Shown: positions 1 through 4,984 of the stretch, piece by piece | Position numbering within the stretch: position 1 is the stretch's first letter | Layout: the number at the start of each line of letters is the position of its first letter | Source of the DNA: an uncultured Gilliamella sp. | GTDB lineage: Bacteria; Pseudomonadota; Gammaproteobacteria; Enterobacterales; Enterobacteriaceae | Reading direction: 5' to 3' | DNA length: 8,546 nt | Assembly (NCBI GenBank): GCA_945291235.1 | Contig: CALYQY010000093.1 | Location: forward strand, 1-8,546 | Program-made: the position numbers and the translations under genes | Notes under the pieces: model-generated | What the model was told of the DNA's origin: nothing | The model's database searches: none | The model's input: the letters and a program-made list of their open reading frames with translations, nothing else

Positions 1-42
1 AGTAGTCGAATTAATAAACATTAGACTAAACTTTCGCCCTTA

Positions 43-93
43 CGCTCCACGCGCAGTGGAACGGGGAGCCAGAGGGGTTGGTTTGAACCCCTC
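43..93. repeat. Two adjacent GC-rich hairpins, possible intergenic repeat element
   Basis: The first hairpin pairs TCCAC (46-50) with GTGGA (56-60) across a 5-base loop, and CG (43-44) with CG (62-63) beyond one mismatch. The second pairs GAGGGGTT (72-79) with AACCCCTC (86-93), a perfect 8-base stem with a 6-base loop. The patch stands out from its AT-rich surroundings. Tandem GC-rich palindromes are typical of REP-like or BIME-like intergenic elements, but no second copy lies in this window, so repeat status is inferred. The second stem superficially resembles a tRNA T-arm, yet no acceptor, D or anticodon arm fits around it. Confidence 0.35.
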
Positions 94-245
94 GGTCGCC
101 TGAACACCTGAACTTCAATATTGCACGGCTGCTTTCAAGGCGAAACCCATTGCACTAACCTAAAGGAAAATCTGCAAATATCTTATCGAAGAAAATTATG
201 GTAATTAGTAAGTTTGGCAATTTAAAGTTGATAGTAGTAAAGATT

Positions 246-273
246 AAATAAAAATCGAGGACTGCTACTCGAT
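246..273 (-). terminator. Rho-independent terminator after the rtcB remnant
   Basis: Read on the minus strand, ATCGAG (273-268) pairs perfectly with CTCGAT (259-254) across an 8-base loop, and TTTTATTT follows directly. It begins 5 bases beyond the stop codon of the rtcB remnant. It is most simply the original terminator of that gene, kept while the body of the gene was lost. Confidence 0.65.
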
Positions 274-278
274 AATTT

Positions 279-498
279 TTACCCCTTCACACACACCACT
301 TGCCTTAATTGATGCACTATCTCAACCAATTCATTTTGTGCGGTCATCACTGCATCAATATCTTTGTATGCCATTGGGATTTCATTAATCACATTAGCAT
401 CTTTTCGACATTCGACATGTGCCGTTGCTTTGATTTGATCTTTAATGGTAAATCTGTTTCTCGTCGCTGTTGGGCTTATCACTCACTACACAATATGA
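279..498 (-). pseudogene. rtcB: Remnant of E. coli-type RtcB RNA ligase (C-terminal end only)
   Basis: The minus-strand frame from 482 to 279 encodes a peptide that matches the last ~67 residues of E. coli RtcB. It includes TAHVECRKDA, EIPMAYKDIDAVM and the exact C-terminus LRQVVCVKG. RtcB joins 2',3'-cyclic-phosphate or 3'-phosphate RNA ends to 5'-OH ends, using Mn2+ and GTP. The apparent GTG start at 482 is not a true start: it aligns with the internal Val of the family's SHGAGRVMSRT motif. Upstream, 498-483 still reads like a decayed SHGAG (TCA TAT TGT GTA GTG), with several point changes, a frameshift and a stop. The GMP-accepting His is therefore lost, as are all the metal-binding N-terminal parts. 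The reading frame is well kept downstream of the break, which points to a fairly recent deletion. An intact but divergent RtcB-family gene lies 1.5 kb away on the opposite strand. Confidence 0.88.
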
Positions 499-664
499 AA
501 AAACTATCTGCTTTGACCAGTCATTGTTAAATATAGCTTTTTGCGATTTCGAGAACCAAAAAACAGAAGAGCAATGATGCCGACAGGCTCAAAAAGTATT
601 TGGCAAAGTTTGGGCTGAGTTGGGATAAGATTAACAGCCCCTAGAGCAAATTAGAGATTATGCA
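499..664. other. Junction region with a short unidentified coding fragment
   Basis: This is the spacer between the rtcB remnant and the 273-residue gene. On the plus strand, 537-641 (stop at 642-644) is open for about 35 codons without an acceptable start. It encodes the protein-like stretch DADRLKKYLAKFGLSWDKI. The composition and helix-like pattern suggest a cropped end of a real gene, perhaps brought in or cut off by the same event that truncated rtcB. I cannot assign its family. Confidence 0.3.
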
Positions 665-1486
665 TTAAAGACCAAATAATTGCTTCACCATTTGTTGATT
701 GTATTTATCCCGACCACGCCAATAAGTGGCATATACCCAATCGTGTTTTCCCCTTGTTGGGCGTTCATAAGAAGCGGGTTGTAAAATCCCCACACAAGCC
801 AAAATTTCAATAACGGTGTTACGTTCATCCTGATTGGATTTAAAGTTAGGTACATCCGTCAGTTTATCACTCAGTGAACCCGGGTAATCATCTTGCTGAC
901 AGGATGCAATAATGGCTAATATCCCTTTTAAAATAGCTATATCATCTTTGGTCGGTTCAGAGATTGCCTGTTTAGTGAATTGCATGAGATCAAAGTAGGT
1001 ATAAAGTAAATCACCATGACGCACTCCCCCCCACTTTATTCGTTCAAAGTTTAAGATATTTAAATCTGCTTTGACGTAGTTTTCATTACCTATCATGCCA
1101 TATTTGAGATCTCGGCAGACCTGACACGTATAGGATGAATGACTCATTTGGCCATCTTGATAAGATTGACCAGACACGACTGGCGTATATTGATGCGCTG
1201 TCATTAATTTGGCGATAAAGTATGATGCAATACCTGAGCGCCAATCAAGTCGCCGCGTTGATAAGCTGCTCAAAAAGGCCTTGGCAACGTGTTCAAGTGT
1301 GATTGTGGCGACGATGTTTATGATTTTATTGACACAATCATCGTGTGATATGGTAATGGGATCAAACATTAATCCTTTTTCTTTCGCATACGCGAAGTCG
1401 TTCGGCTCTGTTTTTATCTCTTTTTTGTCTTTCCAGCCATTTTTCCAATAGGTTTGAAACAGAATCTTTTTTGCTTTTTTGTCCAT
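665..1486 (-). CDS. Conserved-looking protein of unknown function (273 aa)
   Basis: I do not recognise a characterised family. The ATG at 1486 is preceded by GGTG with a 6-base gap, a modest ribosome binding site, and the frame is open to a TAA at 665. The protein is soluble-looking, with no signal peptide or membrane segment. It opens with the lysine-rich MDKKAKKILFQTYWKNGW, followed by a KEKGLMFDPITISHDD segment (~36-50). It has one CxxC pair (C121, C124), which may bind metal only if it dimerises or finds other ligands. Its tail is aromatic and basic (DWVYATYWRGRDKYN, ~249-263). The segment around 214-240 (FKSNQDERNTVIEILACVGILQP) looks like a small winged-helix-like unit, though this is only an impression. 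My recollection is that similar uncharacterised proteins with the same N-terminus occur in other bacteria. No neighbour shares its direction or spacing, so context gives no function. Confidence 0.75.
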   Translation of the reverse strand: MDKKAKKILFQTYWKNGWKDKKEIKTEPNDFAYAKEKGLMFDPITISHDDCVNKIINIVATITLEHVAKAFLSSLSTRRLDWRSGIASYFIAKLMTAHQYTPVVSGQSYQDGQMSHSSYTCQVCRDLKYGMIGNENYVKADLNILNFERIKWGGVRHGDLLYTYFDLMQFTKQAISEPTKDDIAILKGILAIIASCQQDDYPGSLSDKLTDVPNFKSNQDERNTVIEILACVGILQPASYERPTRGKHDWVYATYWRGRDKYNQQMVKQLFGL

Positions 1487-1917
1487 TTAATCACCGTATT
1501 TGTCTATTTTACTTTGAATTAGCACGAGTGAGCCCTCTAGCCATTGAGTTTAACTCATTGCGATAAATGATCAGATTCAGCAGTGATTTGATGTTTTTTT
1601 ACTGCAATTAGCTTCGAACCGTCATTCAAAGTCACGTGCTAATCTTTAGCAAGCAAATAGTGTGTTAACACTTGCCTAAGCCCAAAGCCAAATTTCGAAA
1701 GCATAGGAAAACCTTCCCAATATTTGGATTGAAAAATACAAATCATCACCCAAAATGATCTGCTGTTTTTTGCATATCAATCTGCCAAGGTTGACCATCA
1801 ATAACACCTTTTAAGATTTAAATAAACTTCATCAATTTATCGGTGAGTTTGCTATTTTAAAGCAAATGAGCGAGTCATAAAAATAAATTTATCAGACTTA
1901 CTATATCAATTTTGTCC

Positions 1918-1946
1918 TTTACAAATAAATAATCAGCGTATAGAAT
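1918..1946 (+). promoter_or_regulatory. Probable sigma70-type promoter of the RtcB-family gene
   Basis: TTTACA (1918-1923) and TAGAAT (1941-1946) are separated by 17 bases. Each box differs from consensus at one or two positions. Transcription would begin near 1953, giving a leader of roughly 88 bases. The E. coli rtcBA operon uses a sigma54 promoter with the activator RtcR. I see no GG-N10-GC sigma54 element here and no rtcR nearby, so control differs from that of E. coli. Confidence 0.5.
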
Positions 1947-1954
1947 TCACCCGC

Positions 1955-2018
1955 TTTCCTGAATAGTGCTGCTGCAGGAAAACAGTAATTATCTTCTCAA
2001 TTTGAGGAGACGCTTTTT
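1955..2018 (+). promoter_or_regulatory. Leader with two hairpins, possible transcription attenuator
   Basis: Two hairpins lie between the promoter and the start codon. The first pairs TTTCCTG (1955-1961) with CAGGAAA (1975-1981). The second pairs TCTTCTC (1992-1998) with GAGGAGA (2004-2010), 7 pairs including one G-U, with a 5-base loop. It is followed by CGCTTTTTTA, the form of an intrinsic terminator. UUUCCU (1955-1960) could instead pair with AGGAGA (2005-2010), which would open the terminator. Alternative pairing of this kind suggests attenuation. A short terminated RNA of about 65 bases is another reading. No known riboswitch class is recognised. Confidence 0.4.
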
Positions 2019-2029
2019 TATTGTTTTCT

Positions 2030-2035
2030 AGGTGG
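2030..2035 (+). promoter_or_regulatory. Ribosome binding site deciding the RtcB-family start
   Basis: AGGTGG lies 5 bases before the ATG at 2041. It overlaps the in-frame GTG at 2032, so that GTG cannot use it. This sets the start at 2041 and a 465-residue product. Confidence 0.65.
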
Positions 2036-2040
2036 CTATT

Positions 2041-3438
2041 ATGTCTACATTTTCCCGTTTACAAAAACGTTTGTCCCGTCTTGGGATTGAAAGTCATTTT
2101 AATAATGATATTTATACTTTAAATAAAGAAAATACATCTGCTCAGATTTTGTTACCGAGTCCATTGCCATTAGAGCAAAAAGCGGTAGAACAGCTTCTGA
2201 ACTTTGCATCAGTGAACGTCCCTAATAGTGTAGGGAAAGTTTGCATGGCTCGTGCTACACCTGATTTTCATCCAGGTGCGGTTGCGCCTGTTGGTAGTAT
2301 TGTTGCAACTACTCAGGATTTAATTATCCCGGCAGCAATTGGTACCGATATTAATTGCGGTATGCGGCTTTTTACCACCGGTTTAAGCTTTGATCAGGTG
2401 TGTGAACAAAAATCGACAATTATTGCACAATTAAAACGTGTGTTATTGCAAGATGAGCGTGATGTACCTGTTACGCCGCAATCTTTTCAAGCATTATTCG
2501 ATCAAGGTCTTGCAGCATGGTTATCGGCGTTACCGCAGCAAGGTTTGTGGAATTCAGTTAATTATGAACGGTTACACGCAGAGCTTAATAAAATATCGGG
2601 TAATCACTTAATTAAGGCAGATAGTCAGTATGCGCCTGAAGCCTTTTTTGAAAAGCGCGATATTATCCGCCCAGCGAGTTTAGGTACAGTCGGATCTGGC
2701 AACCATTTTGTCGAGTTACAAATTGTTGATGATATTATCGATCGACATTTAGCTTATCAATTAGGTCTTGAAAAAAATAGTGTCGTCGTCATGATTCACA
2801 CCGGATCGCGTGATGTTGGTTTTTACATTGGTCAGCGTTGGCAAGATAAAGCAAAAGCTTTATGGCCGACTAATGAAAAGCAACCAAAATCAGGATTGTT
2901 TGGTTTAACAGATAGTCACGCACAGGCCTATTTACAAGCTATGGGCGTTGCTGCGCGTTATGCTTGGATTAATCGAATTGTGATTACCGAATTGATACGT
3001 AAATCACTTGCAACTATTTTTCATCAAGATAATAGTCAACTTGTGGTCGACATTTCGCACAATATCATTTTGCCTGAACATGAGATGAATATTCATCGTA
3101 AAGGGGCAACGCCGGCTTATGCTGGTCAGATAGCTTTAATCCCTGGCTCAATGGGTGATCACTCTTATGTGGCAGTAGGTAAAGGTAATGCAGATTGGTT
3201 ATGGTCTTGCTCACACGGTGCAGGTCGAGCAGAAAGACGACAAGCTATGCGTAGCAAAAAAGTCGAATATGATAAGGTCAACTTGCCATGGCAATGTATT
3301 ACCTTAAAAGAAGAACGGCTACGTGAAGAGGCTCCCTCAGCCTATAAACCTATCACACCTGTAATTGAAGCACAACAAAACGCCGGTTTGATTCAAACAG
3401 TGGTTAAACTTAAACCGTGGATTACGTTTAAGGTGTAA
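2041..3438 (+). CDS. rtcB: RtcB-family RNA-splicing ligase, long divergent type (465 aa)
   Basis: RtcB ligases seal RNA 3'-phosphate or 2',3'-cyclic-phosphate ends to 5'-OH ends using GTP and Mn2+, through a GMP-histidine intermediate. All active-site landmarks are present: D75 in PDFHPG, C106 in GTDINCGM, H222 in GSGNHFVELQ, H253 in MIHTGSRDVG, H340 in DISHNI, and the guanylylated H392 in WSCSHGAGR. The APVGSIV and IPGSMG segments are also family hallmarks. It is about 57 residues longer than E. coli RtcB (408). Its metal site reads DFHPGAVAPVG rather than DVHLGKGSTIG, so it belongs to a different RtcB branch from the nearby remnant. An in-frame GTG exists at 2032, but AGGTGG (2030-2035) sits 5 bases before the ATG at 2041, which favours the ATG. 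No rtcA, archease, rtcR or prfH lies in view. Its likely role is repair of RNA cut by stress ribonucleases; its exact substrate is unknown. Confidence 0.9.
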   Translation: MSTFSRLQKRLSRLGIESHFNNDIYTLNKENTSAQILLPSPLPLEQKAVEQLLNFASVNVPNSVGKVCMARATPDFHPGAVAPVGSIVATTQDLIIPAAIGTDINCGMRLFTTGLSFDQVCEQKSTIIAQLKRVLLQDERDVPVTPQSFQALFDQGLAAWLSALPQQGLWNSVNYERLHAELNKISGNHLIKADSQYAPEAFFEKRDIIRPASLGTVGSGNHFVELQIVDDIIDRHLAYQLGLEKNSVVVMIHTGSRDVGFYIGQRWQDKAKALWPTNEKQPKSGLFGLTDSHAQAYLQAMGVAARYAWINRIVITELIRKSLATIFHQDNSQLVVDISHNIILPEHEMNIHRKGATPAYAGQIALIPGSMGDHSYVAVGKGNADWLWSCSHGAGRAERRQAMRSKKVEYDKVNLPWQCITLKEERLREEAPSAYKPITPVIEAQQNAGLIQTVVKLKPWITFKV

Positions 3439-3449
3439 TTTTTATACAA

Positions 3450-3479
3450 CAACCGCATTGACTTGGCTTGATGCGGTTG
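3450..3479 (+). terminator. Hairpin between convergent genes, probable terminator
   Basis: CAACCGCAT (3450-3458) pairs perfectly with ATGCGGTTG (3471-3479) across a 12-base loop. It starts 12 bases after the stop of the RtcB-family gene and ends 21 bases from the stop of the convergent methyltransferase gene. On the plus strand it is followed by CTGTTATTATA, a broken U-tract, so termination may be moderate. The minus-strand side has a weaker U-tract, yet the stem could still insulate the two converging transcripts. Confidence 0.5.
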
Positions 3480-3499
3480 CTGTTATTATACTAATGATT

Positions 3500-4867
3500 T
3501 TATTTATTAGAATGTTGCAATTTCATTTTATTAAAAACTAATTCAGCCTCAGTCCAGTTTTTATCCCTGATCGCTCGATCAACTAAACCTTTTAAATGAT
3601 CAGATGTAAAACTTTCAGAATCTTTCATCTGATTTGCTAAAGTAAATGCTGCTAATAGTTGTTTTGCTACAGCTTTCACAACCGGTACTGTAACAGAATT
3701 TCCAAATTGTTTGTACATTTGTCCGTCAGATACAGCATTAATAATATAATTATCAGGAAAACCTTGTAATCTGGCACATTCTCTCGGTGTTAATTTACGA
3801 GGTCTTTTTCCTAAGTCTGATTGGTCAATTAAAATTTCACTACCATCTTTATAATAACGAGCACTTAGAGTATTAGTATATTCACTGTTTGAATTAAATA
3901 AACTATAACCAAATCCATTACCTTTTTGGGTATGTTCTTTTTTTCTTCGTTGATGACCATTCCATAGTTTTTCAGAAATAGTATATTTATCATCAATTTC
4001 ATTTTCAGTTTGAAGGATGTCTCCTAGCTTTGTTGGTATACACGGAGGTTGCGGCCATTTGAATAAAATATTGAAATCAATATGATCATAATAATCTCTG
4101 TCAAAACCAATAATGAAAATTCTTTCTCTATTTTGTGGTACTCCAAAATCAGCGGCTCGCAATACTTTATAAAAAACCTGATAATTTAATTTACTTGATA
4201 AAGCTTCTTTCGCCTCGCCAGATAATGGAATATCATCGGGAATATGGCCAATATTATGACCTTCTAAAATATTTAATATTGTTTTTAACGTATTACCTTT
4301 ATTATGGCCTTTTAGTTGTTTAACATTCTCAAGTAAAAATGCTTTCGGCCTTTTTTCAACCAGAATCTTTTGAATCTCAAAAAACATTGTGCCTCTGGTA
4401 TCATTGAATCCTTTTCTTAATCCCGCCTGAGAAAAAGCCTGACAAGGAAAACCTGCTAATAAAATATCATGATCAGGAATGTCTTTTGCAGCTATTTTAG
4501 TTATGTCTCCACTCGGTACCTCACCAAAATTAGCAGTATAAGTTTTTTGAGCAAACTTATCCCATTCTGAGGTAAATAAACATTTTCCACCTAGCTCCTG
4601 AAATGGCAACCGTATACCACCTATCCCAGCAAACAAGTCAATAAACGTAAATTTATGATCAGTCGACTCTTTTTGTTTAAAAGGGCAATCATCATATAAT
4701 TGGCTAATCAATTCTAACGTTGTTTTAGACGGTGTGTGCTCACCTTTTTCCCAACCTCGTACGGTTCTCTCTCCATTTTCATTCATACCTAATAATCGGG
4801 CAAAATCTTTTCGGGTTAGTCCTATTTTCATTCGCTTTTGTTCAATAAATGATGAAATTTCATTCAT
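3500..4867 (-). CDS. dcm: Dcm-like DNA (cytosine-5-)-methyltransferase with N-terminal helix-turn-helix (455 aa)
   Basis: This enzyme transfers a methyl group from S-adenosylmethionine to carbon 5 of cytosine in a short DNA site. All C5 motifs are in order: I FIDLFAGIGG (75-84), SEW (100-102), IV GFPCQAFS with catalytic C142, VI LLENV (178-182), VIII QNRERIFIIGF (245-255), IX RPRKLTPRECARLQGF (355-370) and X FGNSVTVPVV (388-397). The target-recognition part has GNGFGY (316-321) and TLSARYYKDGSEILID (333-348), nearly identical to E. coli Dcm, so CCWGG or the related CCNGG is the likely site. Residues 1-57 form an XRE-type helix-turn-helix, as in M.SsoII-type enzymes that repress their own gene. 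The tail (~405-455) extends beyond motif X. AGGA lies 9 bases before the ATG. The gene is divergent from the restriction operon and should protect host DNA from it. I see no CCWGG within the gene itself. Confidence 0.93.
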   Translation of the reverse strand: MNEISSFIEQKRMKIGLTRKDFARLLGMNENGERTVRGWEKGEHTPSKTTLELISQLYDDCPFKQKESTDHKFTFIDLFAGIGGIRLPFQELGGKCLFTSEWDKFAQKTYTANFGEVPSGDITKIAAKDIPDHDILLAGFPCQAFSQAGLRKGFNDTRGTMFFEIQKILVEKRPKAFLLENVKQLKGHNKGNTLKTILNILEGHNIGHIPDDIPLSGEAKEALSSKLNYQVFYKVLRAADFGVPQNRERIFIIGFDRDYYDHIDFNILFKWPQPPCIPTKLGDILQTENEIDDKYTISEKLWNGHQRRKKEHTQKGNGFGYSLFNSNSEYTNTLSARYYKDGSEILIDQSDLGKRPRKLTPRECARLQGFPDNYIINAVSDGQMYKQFGNSVTVPVVKAVAKQLLAAFTLANQMKDSESFTSDHLKGLVDRAIRDKNWTEAELVFNKMKLQHSNK

Positions 4868-4900
4868 ATGTAGGTATCCTAGTACAATATTAATTAAAAA

Positions 4901-4929
4901 GTGAGTTATCCGTTTTATTCCCGGATAAT
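4901..4929 (+). promoter_or_regulatory. Weak candidate promoter of the restriction operon
   Basis: GTGAGT (4901-4906), 17 bases, then GATAAT (4924-4929) is the best plus-strand candidate. The -10 box is good but the -35 box is poor. It shares almost the whole inverted repeat with the methyltransferase promoter. If it is real, one bound regulator would control both directions. Confidence 0.3.
4906..4928. promoter_or_regulatory. Inverted repeat, likely operator for the methyltransferase helix-turn-helix
   Basis: TTATCCG (4906-4912) and CGGATAA (4922-4928) form a perfect 7-base inverted repeat with a 9-base spacer. It covers the -10 box and predicted start of the methyltransferase promoter. The core GGATA/TATCC recurs at 4875-4879, 4936-4940 and 4972-4976, giving five copies in the 117-base divergent region. 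M.SsoII is known to bind an inverted repeat (GGACA...TGTCC) in its own promoter through its N-terminal domain, so autoregulation is the natural reading here. The right arm also carries a CCCGG (4920-4924), a CCNGG site. Confidence 0.55.
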
Positions 4930-4953
4930 AGCACTGGATATTTAAACAGTCAA
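4925..4953 (-). promoter_or_regulatory. Methyltransferase promoter (TTGACT-17-TATTAT)
   Basis: On the minus strand TTGACT (4953-4948) and TATTAT (4930-4925) are separated by exactly 17 bases, one mismatch from consensus in each box. Transcription would start near 4918, about 50 bases before the methyltransferase start codon. The -10 box lies within the inverted repeat at 4906-4928, so a bound repressor would block it. Confidence 0.7.
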
Positions 4954-4984
4954 TATTTTGCTGTAAAAATGGGATAGATGAAAT

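Larger units (their letters stand above)
1..278. other. Gene-free left edge with GC-rich hairpins and a terminator
   Basis: No convincing gene is visible here. Bases 43-93 are much richer in G+C than the rest of the window and hold two adjacent hairpins (listed separately). Short open frames cross this patch on both strands but have no recognisable start or family. Bases 160-245 are AT-rich with no structure I can name. Bases 246-273 form the terminator of the rtcB remnant on the minus strand. A cropped repeat or mobile-element end at the window edge is possible, but its outer boundary is not in view. Confidence 0.5.
1487..2028. other. Long gene-poor region upstream of the intact RtcB-family gene
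   Basis: About 540 bases separate the divergent starts of the 273-residue gene and the RtcB-family gene. No intact gene is visible. On the minus strand, 1812-1753 is open and encodes GVIDGQPWQIDMQKTADHFG before a stop. DEVYLNLK lies just upstream in another frame, so this may be a decayed coding fragment with a frameshift. The region also holds a 10-base palindrome GTGTTAACAC (1662-1671), a TGAGTT/AACTCA inverted repeat (1545-1557), and two 9-base inverted-repeat pairs whose order is swapped (1511-1526 against 1624-1643). The last ~110 bases hold the promoter and leader described separately. Confidence 0.5.

Noticed and set aside
72..93. T-arm-like stem suggesting a tRNA
   Set aside because: No acceptor stem, D-arm or anticodon arm can be placed around it, and the loop lacks the standard TTCRA form.
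1850..2035. sigma54 promoter upstream of the RtcB-family gene, as in E. coli rtcBA
   Set aside because: No GG-N10-GC element could be found, and a sigma70-like promoter with 17-base spacing explains the region better.
2032..2040. GTG at 2032 as the start of the RtcB-family gene
   Set aside because: The AGGTGG ribosome binding site overlaps this codon and is ideally placed for the ATG at 2041.
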